From NCBI GenBank assembly GCA_022616415.1, contig JAKEEU010000194.1:1-64000 (forward strand): 64,000 nt of DNA, in the 5' to 3' direction. The notes below the pieces were generated by a model. That model was given only the letters and a program-made list of their open reading frames with translations. It did no database searches and was not told the origin of the DNA. Positions 53,963-63,400 of the stretch are shown here, in pieces; the stretch's first letter is position 1, and each line of letters begins with the position of its first letter. The position numbers and the translations under genes are program-made. Origin of the DNA: Candidatus Zhuqueibacterota bacterium. Its GTDB lineage: Bacteria; Zhuqueibacterota; Zhuqueibacteria; Zhuqueibacterales; Zhuqueibacteraceae.

Positions 53963-56647
53963 ATGAAAGCCAGATTCTCTACCCTAATCCTAAGTTTATT
54001 TGTCTTCGCAAACTCTGCGCTCACACAGCAATTTGAGTTTTATCCCAATGCCAGGTTTGATCCTGCCGTTCCCACGCTGGAGCAAGTGGTCGGACACAAA
54101 TGGGGCGAAAAGATCACCATGCACCATGAAGTCGAGAAATACATTCACAAGCTCGCGGAAGTCTCTAAAAATATTCGCGTCGTGAAATACGGCGAAACTT
54201 GGGAAGGCCGGACGTTGTACTACATGATCGTGGCCTCCGAGCAGAATCTGGCTCGCATCGACGAAATCAAAATCGGCATGCAGAAGCTGTCGGATCCGCG
54301 CCAGATTACATCGGCGGAAGCAGATAGACTCATCTCTTCGCTGCCGGCTGTAACTTGGCTGGCGTATGGCGTTCACGGCAACGAAATCTCCAGCACCGAT
54401 GCGGCGCTGCTCACCGCCTATCATCTCGCCGCGGCGCAAAATGACACGCTGGCGCAGATCGTCTTGCAGAATAGCGTGGTGATTATCGACCCGATGGAAA
54501 ATCCGGATGGCCGGGATCGTTTCATCACTTACTTTAGGCAAACCACCGGGCGTTGGCCGGACGCCGATCAACAAGCCGCCGAGCATCGCGAAACCTGGCC
54601 GAACGGACGCAGCAATCATTATCTGTTTGACATGAACCGCGACTGGTTTGCGCTCACTCAACCCGAAACACAAGGCCGCGTCAAAGCCTTTCTGGAGTGG
54701 TATCCTCAGGTGTTTGTTGACCTCCATGAAATGGGCTCGAACTCGACCTATTATTTCGCCCCGCCGGCTGATCCACTCAATCCGGAAATGCCGCTGGCGC
54801 AAATCGAGATGCTGAAAAAATTCGGCAGAAATAATGCAAAATGGTTCGACCGCATGAAGTTTGATTATTTCACCCGTGAAGTTTTTGATTCGTTCTATCC
54901 AGGTTATGGTGAAGGCTGGCCGATTTTTAACGGCTCCGTCGGCATGACCTACGAACAGGCCTCGGCTCGAGGCTTGGTCGTTAAACGCGATGATGAAACG
55001 ACGATGCGCTATCGCGACACCGTACAGCATCATTTTATCTCGTCGCTTTCCACCGCGGAAACGAGCGCGAAAAATCGCGCCGAGGTGTTGCGGTATTTTT
55101 ACGAATATCGCCGCTCGGCCATCGAAGAAGGCAAAACCGGTGAGATCAAAGAGTATCTCATCGTGCCGGGCAGTGATCCGAACCGCACGGCCAAATTGGC
55201 CAATTTATTGAAGACGCAGGGCATCGAAGTGAAAAAAGCGGTGGCGGCGTTTCAGAATCGCCGCGTCGAGGATTATTACGGCGGCGCCGTGCAAGCGAAA
55301 AATTTTCCGGCAGGAACGTTCATCGTCTCGCTCGCGCAACCGGCGAAGCGGCTGGCAAAAACCCTGATGGAAAAGCACGTGGCCATGGATGACAAATTCA
55401 TCCAGGAACAATTGCGCCGCGAGAAGAAACGGCTCGATCATCAATTTTATGACGTCACCGGCTGGTCCCTCCCGCTCTTATATGACGTCGAATGCTATCG
55501 CGCCCGCGACGCTTCGGTCGGCAATTTTTCTTTGCTCGGTTCGGAGACTTCCAGCCAGATCATTGGCGGAAAAGCACAACTGGCTTATTTGATTCCCTGG
55601 GGCACGAACGCTGCAGCGAAAGCGCTGGCGAGCCTGCACCGCAAGGGCATTCGCGTCTTCGGCGCCGACATGGAATTTACCCTGAACGGCCGCAAGTATC
55701 CGCGCGGCACGTTGATCGTCAAAGTGAAAGACAATCCGGACAACCTTTATGAAACACTCGCCGAAATTGCGAAATCAGAAAATCTCGAAATCATTGCGAC
55801 CAACTCGTCGTGGGTTGACGACGGCGTGAACTTTGGCAGCGGCAATGTGCAATTTTTGGAGAAACCCAAGATCGTGCTGGCTTATAACACGCCGGCCTCC
55901 TCCCTGTCCGTTGGCTGGACGCGATATTTGCTCGAGCAGGCTTACGGCTATCCCGTGACGATCGTTCATACCAATCAATTGGGTAACGCCGATTTGTCCA
56001 GATACAACGTGATGATTCTGCCGGATGCTTTTGGCAGTTACGATCGCGAGCTTGGCGAGGGCAACGCCGTTAAAGAGTGGATCCGAAAAGGCGGCACCTT
56101 GATCACTTACGGCAACGCCACGCAATGGCTCACCGGCGAAAAAGTCGGGTTGCTCGCGACAAGCCGCGAATTGAAAGGCGGCAAAGCCGACAAAGATGAG
56201 AAAAAAGACAAGGCAGAGAAAAAAGAAGAGAACAAACCGGATTTGACCAAGCCGTTCGACGTGGAAAAAGAAATTCAGCCGGAGAAAGAGCTGCCGATTG
56301 AATCGCCGGGACCCATCGTGCGCATCTCGCTCGATACCGAGCACTGGCTGGCGTTCGGCTACGACGGCGACGCGAACGTGATGGTCAACAGCCGCAACAT
56401 CTTCACGCCGCTCAAGCTGGACAAAGGAACCAACGTCGGACTGTACATGCCGGAAGACAAGCTGGTGTTGAGCGGATTTATTTTTGAAGATTCCAAAAAG
56501 CAGTTACCCAATAAAGCGTACCTCATGCACCAGCCGCACGGCAGCGGTCACGTCGTCGCTTTTGCCGAAGATCCGAATACGCGCGCATTCTTCGACGGCA
56601 CCAACCTGCTGCTGATGAACGCCATCTTCTTCGGGCCGGCGCATTGA
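53963..56647 (+). CDS. Secreted M14 zinc carboxypeptidase
   Basis: GVHGNEISS, MENPDGRDRF, DLHEMGSNSTYYFAPP; signal peptide. Confidence 0.9.
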   Translation: MKARFSTLILSLFVFANSALTQQFEFYPNARFDPAVPTLEQVVGHKWGEKITMHHEVEKYIHKLAEVSKNIRVVKYGETWEGRTLYYMIVASEQNLARIDEIKIGMQKLSDPRQITSAEADRLISSLPAVTWLAYGVHGNEISSTDAALLTAYHLAAAQNDTLAQIVLQNSVVIIDPMENPDGRDRFITYFRQTTGRWPDADQQAAEHRETWPNGRSNHYLFDMNRDWFALTQPETQGRVKAFLEWYPQVFVDLHEMGSNSTYYFAPPADPLNPEMPLAQIEMLKKFGRNNAKWFDRMKFDYFTREVFDSFYPGYGEGWPIFNGSVGMTYEQASARGLVVKRDDETTMRYRDTVQHHFISSLSTAETSAKNRAEVLRYFYEYRRSAIEEGKTGEIKEYLIVPGSDPNRTAKLANLLKTQGIEVKKAVAAFQNRRVEDYYGGAVQAKNFPAGTFIVSLAQPAKRLAKTLMEKHVAMDDKFIQEQLRREKKRLDHQFYDVTGWSLPLLYDVECYRARDASVGNFSLLGSETSSQIIGGKAQLAYLIPWGTNAAAKALASLHRKGIRVFGADMEFTLNGRKYPRGTLIVKVKDNPDNLYETLAEIAKSENLEIIATNSSWVDDGVNFGSGNVQFLEKPKIVLAYNTPASSLSVGWTRYLLEQAYGYPVTIVHTNQLGNADLSRYNVMILPDAFGSYDRELGEGNAVKEWIRKGGTLITYGNATQWLTGEKVGLLATSRELKGGKADKDEKKDKAEKKEENKPDLTKPFDVEKEIQPEKELPIESPGPIVRISLDTEHWLAFGYDGDANVMVNSRNIFTPLKLDKGTNVGLYMPEDKLVLSGFIFEDSKKQLPNKAYLMHQPHGSGHVVAFAEDPNTRAFFDGTNLLLMNAIFFGPAH

Positions 56648-56648
56648 G

Positions 56649-56672
56649 GTTCGTAGTTACGCCTTCAGGCGT
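56649..56672. repeat. Repeat family D, single arm
   Basis: GTTCGTAGTTACGCCTTCAGGCGT. Confidence 0.5.
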
Positions 56673-56768
56673 TGAGCGTTAGCCGGTTGGCCCGTTAGCC
56701 TGTTAATTGGCGAACTGCAACAAGCAAACTTTTACTATATTTTCGCGCCAATTTCACTTGCACCATAG

Positions 56769-57815
56769 ATGCGAATTCTCGTCATCGGCGGTACCAAATT
56801 CATCGGCCCGTTCGTGGTGCGGCAACTCATCGAACGAGGCCATGAAGTCACCGTCTTCCATCGCGGCCAAACCAAAGCCGATTTGCCAAATACCGTCCGG
56901 TATATTCAAGGAGATCGCAAGCAGCTTCACAATTTTCGAGCAGAATTTGAGTATTACAGGCCGCAGGTTGTGCTCGACATGGCGCCGTACACCGAGCAAG
57001 AAGCGCAAGCGGTCGCGCAAACTTTCAAAGGACTGGCGCAGCGGGTGGTCGCCATCAGCAGCCAGGATGTTTATCGCGCTTATGAACGCGTGCGCCGAAC
57101 CCATCCTGGGCCGCCCGATGCGGTGCCGCTGACGGAAGAGTCGCCGCTGCGCGAAAATTTGTATCCCTATCGGCAACGTTTTCCCTCGCAACAACTTGGC
57201 AAAGACTTTGACGAGCTTTGGCATGATTATGACAAAATTCTGGTCGAGCGCGTGTTCATAAGTGAGCCGGAATTGCCGGCGACGGTGCTGCGCTTACCGT
57301 GGGTGTACGGCCCTGGTGATTATCTTCATCGCATGTTCCCGCATTTGAAGCGCATGGGTGATGGCCGAAACTTTATATTGCTCGAAGAGGGTCAAGCCGG
57401 ATGGCGCTGGACGCGCGGATATGTGGAGAACGTGGCGGCAGCGATTGTACTGGCAATCACCAGCGAGCGTGCGAGAAACCGAATCTACAATGTTGGCGAA
57501 GAAAAGGCGCTCACGGAAGCCGAATGGGTTGATCACATCGGCCGCGCCGCAAAATGGAACGGCAAAGTCGTAGCGGTTAAAAAGGAAAAACTGCCTGCTC
57601 ACTTGTCGATGAATCTGGATTGGAATCAACACCTCGTTGTTGATACGAGCCGCATACGTCGGGAATTTGGTTATGTCGAGCCGGTTCCACTTGCAGAAGC
57701 TATCGCGCACACCGTGCGATGGGAACAAGAAAATCCACCGGAGCAAATTGATCCGAAACAGTTTGACTACAAAGCGGAAGATGCTGTGCTAAAAGCGGTG
57801 GATATCAAACTTTAG
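56769..57815 (+). CDS. NAD-dependent epimerase/dehydratase
   Basis: MRILVIGGTKFIGPFVVRQLIERGHEVTVFHRG. Confidence 0.9.
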   Translation: MRILVIGGTKFIGPFVVRQLIERGHEVTVFHRGQTKADLPNTVRYIQGDRKQLHNFRAEFEYYRPQVVLDMAPYTEQEAQAVAQTFKGLAQRVVAISSQDVYRAYERVRRTHPGPPDAVPLTEESPLRENLYPYRQRFPSQQLGKDFDELWHDYDKILVERVFISEPELPATVLRLPWVYGPGDYLHRMFPHLKRMGDGRNFILLEEGQAGWRWTRGYVENVAAAIVLAITSERARNRIYNVGEEKALTEAEWVDHIGRAAKWNGKVVAVKKEKLPAHLSMNLDWNQHLVVDTSRIRREFGYVEPVPLAEAIAHTVRWEQENPPEQIDPKQFDYKAEDAVLKAVDIKL

Positions 57816-57892
57816 AAGGCTCTACTAAAGCTGCATTGGTGATTTCGATTTTTCTGGCAAAGGCTGGCCGCCGTGTGCTGGTTTTGGAATAA
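57815..57892 (+). pseudogene. Relic of an FAD/NAD-binding oxidoreductase Rossmann motif
   Basis: Translation EGSTKAALVISIFLAKAGRRVLVLE*. Confidence 0.45.
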
Positions 57893-57932
57893 CTCGAAAC
57901 GCAAAGAGAAAATCCGCTGGAGCTTATGAGCC

Positions 57933-60900
57933 ATGCGAAAAATCATTTTTCTCTCTTTTCTCGCCGGCTTTCATGTTCCTGTAACCGTCTCTGCCCAAAC
58001 TCCGCAGCACGACGCAGAACGGAGCCGGCACGAAGCCGGCATGCCTTTTGTCAGAAATTACAGCCCAAAAGAATACGGCGCCTCCGCTCAAAACTGGGCG
58101 ATTACCCAAGATACGCGCGGCGTCTTGTATTTTGGCAACGGCAGCGGCGTGCTTGAATACGACGGCGTTTCGTGGCGCTTGATCGCATTGCCCAACCAAT
58201 CAAGTGTCTTCTCGCTCGCCATTGACGACAGCGGGAGCGTTTATGTTGGAGGATATGCCGATTTCGGCTATTTGGCGCCAGATTCCATCGGCAACATGCA
58301 ATTTATCTCGCTCCTTAATCATGTGCCGCAAGAAGATCGCCAATTCAACGAGGTGTGGGAGACGTGCGTTACCTCGCATGGCGTTTACTTCAGAACGGAT
58401 CAACGTCTTTTCTGTTGGTCAAATCATCAACTCCGGGTTTGGAAGTCCAGCACCTCGTTTCATGCGGCCTTTGTCGTGCGCGAGATACTTTATATTCAAC
58501 AATGGGGCGTCGGGCTGATGCAAATGACGGGCGCTTCTTTGCAATTGATTCGTGGCGGGGAAGAATTTTCCGACGAGCGTATCGACGTCATCCTGCCTTA
58601 CGATGAGGAAAAAATCCTGATCGGCCTCCGTATCTCGGGTTTGTTTTTATATCATGGCGCTGGCTTGCAGCCCTTTCAAACCGCGGCGGCAGCGTTCCTG
58701 CGTGAGAATCAGCTTTATCACGGCGCGGTTTTGCCGAACAGCGACCCTACGGGCGTAGCTTTTGCCTTGGCAACGGAGCGAGGCGGCGTGGCGATCATCG
58801 ACCGGCAAGGAAATGTCGTGCAGCTTTTGAACAAAGCCGCGGGCTTGCGAGACAATACCGTTAATTTTGTTTTTTTCGATCGTCATGGCGCGGCAGTGCT
58901 GGCGCTGGAAAGGGGCATTGCTCGCGCCGAAATATTTTCCCCGCTCTCCCGCTACGGTGAACAATCCGGACTCAAAGGTTTTGTCATGTCGATTCTCCGG
59001 CACGAGGGAATTTTGTACGTGGCGACGAGTTTGGGCGTTTTTTATTTGCAATCACCATTCGAAATGTTTCCGTTGCAAAACGAATTTCAACCGGTGGCAG
59101 GCATTGCGACACAGTGTTGGGCCTTGCTCGCCATGGGCGAAGCATTGCTCGTCGCCAGCAATGACGGGATTTATCGTATTGAAAATCGCAAGGCTGCCTT
59201 GATCAAAAAGTCAACTCAAGGCGACTTTGCCGCGTTGTGTCTCCATCGTTCCAGGCAAGACACCAATCGAGTTTACGTCGGGCTAACTGATGGTTTGGCC
59301 GCTTTGCGGTATAATCCGGTGACAAAAAATTGGATCGATGAAGGAAGACTCGCTGCCATTCACGAAACCATTTGGACGATTGCCGAGAGCGACGACGGCA
59401 GACTATGGCTGGGATCGGAATCGCAAGGCGTCTTGCGTGTGGATTTCACCGTGCGCAAAGATTCTCCCCAAATAGAACGCTTTGATTCTCGAAACGGCTT
59501 GCCAAGTGGATGGATCGGCGTTTATCCAATCGCCGATAAAACGATTTTTACAAGCATGCAAGGCGTCTATCGCTTTCACGAAGCCGCTCAACGCTTTCTG
59601 CCGGATTCGAGCTTTGGAGTTTACAACGCTCGAGCGGTTGGCGTCGTAGTCGAAGACAAACAGGAGAACATCTGGTTCGATGCGGCTGGATTGAATTGTG
59701 CTCAACGCCGCGCCGGAGGAGCTTTCGCTTTGCTCCGAACCCCTTTTCTCAAAATTCCCAAGTTTGAGATCAATGCCATTTATCCGGAAGAAGGCGGCGT
59801 TGCCTGGTTGGGCGGCGACGAAGGGCTGGTGCGCTACGACGCCAACATTCAAAAAAATTATGCTGTGGATTATCCGGCGCTGATTCGTTGCGTTGCTTCG
59901 CTCCAAAGGGATGAGACGGTTATTTTTGCCGGAGCATTTCGAAATCAAAATCGCGCGGCCCCAACCCTGGCCTATGCTGACAACACGCTGCGCTTCGAAT
60001 TTGCCGCTCCCAATTTTGCAGCCGAATCAAAAAATCAATTTCAATTCTATCTGAAAGGATTTGACCAAGGCTGGTCGGCGTGGAGCCGGGAAAGCAAAAA
60101 GGACTACACCAATCTGCCGGAGGGAAATTACCGTTTTCACGCGCGGGCCAGGGACGTTTACCAGCATGAAAGCCGCGAAGCGGTTTATGCCTTCAGAATT
60201 TTGCCGCCCTGGCATCGCGCTTGGTGGGCGTATGGCTTGTACATTTTGGCGTTCGCCACCGCGCTATTTGCTTATGGCCGTTACAAAACCAAAGCGCAAG
60301 CGCAGGCATTGGAAAAGGAGCGGCAAATCAACGAGCGCCTGCGTCGGGTTGACAAGCTTAAAGACGAATTTTTGGCGAATACCTCTCACGAGCTGCGCAC
60401 GCCGTTGCACGGGATCATCGGCCTCGCTGAATCTCTCACTGATGGTTTCACGGAAGCGCCGCCAGAGAATACGCGCGCCAATCTCGCGATGATCGTCGCC
60501 TCGGGCAAAAGGTTGGCCGCGCTGGTCAACGACATTCTCGATTTTTCGGAGATGAAAACGCGAAATCTGGAGCTGCAATGCAAGCCGGTCGATATTCGCA
60601 TTCTCACCGGCGTGGTGCTGAAACTCAGCGAGCCGCTGCTCGCCGGGAAAAACCTGGTGTTGAAAAATGAAATTGCGGAGAATATCCCGTCCGTTCATGC
60701 CGACGAAAATCGGCTGCAGCAAATCATGCACAATCTCGTGGGCAATGCCATCAAATTTACTCCCTCCGGAGAGGTGACGGTTTCGGCGGCACCCAACAAC
60801 GACATGGTGGAAACCAGTGTGTCGGATACCGGCATTGGCATACCGCGGGAAAAATTTGGCGACATCTTCAAGTCATTCGAGCAAGTCGAGACGTCGATGG

Positions 60901-62420
60901 CGCGAGAATATGGCGGCACCGGCTTGGGCCTGGCGATCACCAAAGAGTTGGTGGAACTGCACGGCGGCACCATTCGAGTTGAATCCCAAGTTGGCAAAGG
61001 CTCGACGTTTACTTTTACTTTGCCAAAGTCCGAAGTTGCAAAGTCCGAAGTCATGAAAGTCGAAGTCGCGAGGGTTCGGGAGGTGAAGCGCGGAGCGTCG
61101 AGCGTCGAGCGCGAGGCAATAGATTCTTACGCGTTACGCCCTGCACTTCACGCTCGACGCTCCACGGCGCCGAACGGCGAGTTCAAAATACTTATCGTGG
61201 ATGATGAACCGATCAACCAGCAAGTCTTGGCCAATCATCTTGCCCGTGTTAATTATGATTTTGTTCAGGCTTTCAATGGTGAGGAAGCTTTGCAAGCCAT
61301 CGACCGAGGAGAAAAGTTTGACCTGGTGCTCTTGGACATTATGATGCCCAAGCTCTCCGGCTATGAAGTGTGCAAGCGCATTCGCGAGAAATTTCTGCCA
61401 AGCGAGCTGCCGGTTATTATGGTAACGGCGAAAGACCAGGTTGCCGACCTGCTCGAAGGTTTTGCTTCGGGCGCCAACGATTATCTCGCCAAGCCGTTCT
61501 CCAAAGATGAGCTGCTGGCCCGCCTAAAAACGCATCTGAATTTGTTGCGCATCAATTCCGTCTGCGCGCGTTTCGTGCCGCACGAGTTTCTGCGCTTTCT
61601 CAACAAGGAAAGCATCACCGACATCAAGCTGGGCGACAACGTGCAGATGGAGATGACGGTTTTTGTGTCGGACATTCGCTCGTTTACCGCACTATCGGAG
61701 CAGATGACGCCGGCGGAAAATTTTGCTTTTATTAATGATTATCTGGCCAACGTCGGGCCGTTGATCCGGCAGCACCACGGTTTCATCAACCACTACACCG
61801 GCGACGGGGTGATGGCGCTGTTTCCACGAAAAGCGGAGGACGCGCTCGTCAACGCCGTTGTCACGCAGCGATTGCTGGCGGGCTTTAACGCCGAACGCCG
61901 GCAGCGCGGCAAGCCGCCGATTCGCGTCGGCATCGGCTTGCACACCGGAAATTTGATGCTCGGCATCGTCGGCGAGACGGAGCGCATGCAAGGGGATATT
62001 TTCGCCGATGCCGTCAATCTGGCGAGCCGCATCGAAGGCTTGAGCAAGCTCTACGGCGTTTCCATCGTCATCAGCGAACAGACGTTGTCGCGGCTCGATC
62101 ATGCCGAAACATACAACACGCGGTTCTTGGGCAAGGTGCAAGTCAAGGGCAAGAAAGAATGCGTTTCGGTGTTTGAAATTTACGACGGCGATCCGGCGCC
62201 GATCATCGAGCTGAAGCTGAAAACCAAAACGGATTTTGAAGAAGGGCTGCACTGCTATTTTGCCAAGGATTTCGCCCAAGCCGTCGTGCGCTTTAAGAAT
62301 GTCTTGACGGCCAATCCGAATGATAAAACCGCAGAGCTTTACTTGCGGCGCTCCGCGCGTTTTGTGGTCGAAGGGGTTACGGCTGATTGGGAGGGCGTTG
62401 AAACGATGGAGAGCAAGTGA
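57933..62420 (+). CDS. Propeller - hybrid histidine kinase - receiver - adenylate/guanylate cyclase
   Basis: Two-component-regulator propeller and Y_Y_Y regions; DEFLANTSHELRTPLHG; GGTGLGLAI; KILIVDDEPINQQ...LLDIMMPKLSG; VFVSDIRSFTALSEQM...HYTGDGVMALF...ADAVNLASRIEGL. Confidence 0.93.
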   Translation: MRKIIFLSFLAGFHVPVTVSAQTPQHDAERSRHEAGMPFVRNYSPKEYGASAQNWAITQDTRGVLYFGNGSGVLEYDGVSWRLIALPNQSSVFSLAIDDSGSVYVGGYADFGYLAPDSIGNMQFISLLNHVPQEDRQFNEVWETCVTSHGVYFRTDQRLFCWSNHQLRVWKSSTSFHAAFVVREILYIQQWGVGLMQMTGASLQLIRGGEEFSDERIDVILPYDEEKILIGLRISGLFLYHGAGLQPFQTAAAAFLRENQLYHGAVLPNSDPTGVAFALATERGGVAIIDRQGNVVQLLNKAAGLRDNTVNFVFFDRHGAAVLALERGIARAEIFSPLSRYGEQSGLKGFVMSILRHEGILYVATSLGVFYLQSPFEMFPLQNEFQPVAGIATQCWALLAMGEALLVASNDGIYRIENRKAALIKKSTQGDFAALCLHRSRQDTNRVYVGLTDGLAALRYNPVTKNWIDEGRLAAIHETIWTIAESDDGRLWLGSESQGVLRVDFTVRKDSPQIERFDSRNGLPSGWIGVYPIADKTIFTSMQGVYRFHEAAQRFLPDSSFGVYNARAVGVVVEDKQENIWFDAAGLNCAQRRAGGAFALLRTPFLKIPKFEINAIYPEEGGVAWLGGDEGLVRYDANIQKNYAVDYPALIRCVASLQRDETVIFAGAFRNQNRAAPTLAYADNTLRFEFAAPNFAAESKNQFQFYLKGFDQGWSAWSRESKKDYTNLPEGNYRFHARARDVYQHESREAVYAFRILPPWHRAWWAYGLYILAFATALFAYGRYKTKAQAQALEKERQINERLRRVDKLKDEFLANTSHELRTPLHGIIGLAESLTDGFTEAPPENTRANLAMIVASGKRLAALVNDILDFSEMKTRNLELQCKPVDIRILTGVVLKLSEPLLAGKNLVLKNEIAENIPSVHADENRLQQIMHNLVGNAIKFTPSGEVTVSAAPNNDMVETSVSDTGIGIPREKFGDIFKSFEQVETSMAREYGGTGLGLAITKELVELHGGTIRVESQVGKGSTFTFTLPKSEVAKSEVMKVEVARVREVKRGASSVEREAIDSYALRPALHARRSTAPNGEFKILIVDDEPINQQVLANHLARVNYDFVQAFNGEEALQAIDRGEKFDLVLLDIMMPKLSGYEVCKRIREKFLPSELPVIMVTAKDQVADLLEGFASGANDYLAKPFSKDELLARLKTHLNLLRINSVCARFVPHEFLRFLNKESITDIKLGDNVQMEMTVFVSDIRSFTALSEQMTPAENFAFINDYLANVGPLIRQHHGFINHYTGDGVMALFPRKAEDALVNAVVTQRLLAGFNAERRQRGKPPIRVGIGLHTGNLMLGIVGETERMQGDIFADAVNLASRIEGLSKLYGVSIVISEQTLSRLDHAETYNTRFLGKVQVKGKKECVSVFEIYDGDPAPIIELKLKTKTDFEEGLHCYFAKDFAQAVVRFKNVLTANPNDKTAELYLRRSARFVVEGVTADWEGVETMESK
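61092..61163. repeat. In-frame palindromic element inside a CDS, family F
   Basis: GGAGCGTCGAGCGT (61092-61105) / ACGCTCGACGCTCC (61150-61163), perfect 14-nt arms. Confidence 0.75.
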
Positions 62421-62521
62421 AAATTGGTGTGGCGTGTATCATTGCGGGGCAAAAATAATCTTTAAAGCGCTTTGGCTGAGTTGTAAATTTTCAACTATTT
62501 TCATCTTGTCGATGATGGCTT

Positions 62522-62941
62522 TTACTTCAGTTTGTGACGCAATCTTGCGTGTCCAAAATAAACGCAAACAAGAGCCAAATCCACTACGCTAATGCCATTT
62601 TGTTTACAGTATCGTACTGCTTGTTTATCATTACTCAACAGACGGCCTCGACGATTTTTAGACAAGACTATCGCCTCACGTTCACCGGCATTTAATTTCT
62701 TGGGTAATCCCTGGGCCAGCTTTTGCTCGTTTTCTGAAAGATGGAGGATTTGAAGCTTGCCACCAACAGCATGTAAAATGACCTCAAGGTGTTTTTGGCC
62801 ATAAGCCAGTCCTGTTTGCAGTTCCCGATGAACTGCCGGCGGAATAAAAATCGTGGCGTTGGGAAATAAACGGAAGAGCAGAGGCAAAGACTCACCGGCA
62901 GCTAATGAGCTGAGAATGTTAGTATCGCTGATTACGAGCAC
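62522..62941 (-). CDS. PIN-domain toxin-like protein (DUF3368)
   Basis: VISDTNILSSLAAGE; NAGEREAIVLSKNRRGRLLSNDKQAV. Confidence 0.85.
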   Translation of the reverse strand: MLVISDTNILSSLAAGESLPLLFRLFPNATIFIPPAVHRELQTGLAYGQKHLEVILHAVGGKLQILHLSENEQKLAQGLPKKLNAGEREAIVLSKNRRGRLLSNDKQAVRYCKQNGISVVDLALVCVYFGHARLRHKLK

Positions 62942-63276
62942 AAAAGCCCCTCATGTTCAAGTTCTTTGGTAACTGCATCCATCTCGTCGGCCGTAAAGTC
63001 AGTCTCCACCAAAACTGAAATATTGCGCTTTCTGAGAATGTCAATCAATTCCCATCGAGTAATGTTTGCCAGTTCTGCTGCCCGTCCCAGACTGCACTTA
63101 TCTGCAAGGTAAAGAGCAATGGCTTCCTCGACTGTGGCCTGTTCAGGCAAACCGTCGTCGATTCGAAACTTCAACATTTCGGCCAAGACGCGTTGGTCGA
63201 CAGGTGAAAGGCTTTGAGCAAGCTCAAAAACCTGTTGAATTGTTAAATTTTCTGCTTGTACGTTCATCAGCCTCAT
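62932..63276 (-). CDS. UPF0175 family antitoxin
   Basis: ATVEEAIALYLADKCSLGRAAELANITRWELIDILRKRNI; overlaps the PIN gene. Confidence 0.85.
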   Translation of the reverse strand: MRLMNVQAENLTIQQVFELAQSLSPVDQRVLAEMLKFRIDDGLPEQATVEEAIALYLADKCSLGRAAELANITRWELIDILRKRNISVLVETDFTADEMDAVTKELEHEGLLCS

Positions 63277-63400
63277 CCTTATTTTAGGTGCTCATTTTTT
63301 GATTTGTTATTTATCCTAAAACTTTTTAAATATACTAATTTTCTTTTTACAATGCAAGCGATCCTTGCTATTCATTTGCTACCAAAACAAGGATGAACCC

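Noticed and set aside
53996-55033. 345-aa minus-strand ORF
   Set aside because: Lies inside the M14 carboxypeptidase gene; no recognisable domain.
56188-56290. Lys/Glu-rich run in the M14 carboxypeptidase considered as an inserted repeat
   Set aside because: KADKDEKKDKAEKKEENKPD looks like an ordinary low-complexity linker in frame; no DNA palindrome found.
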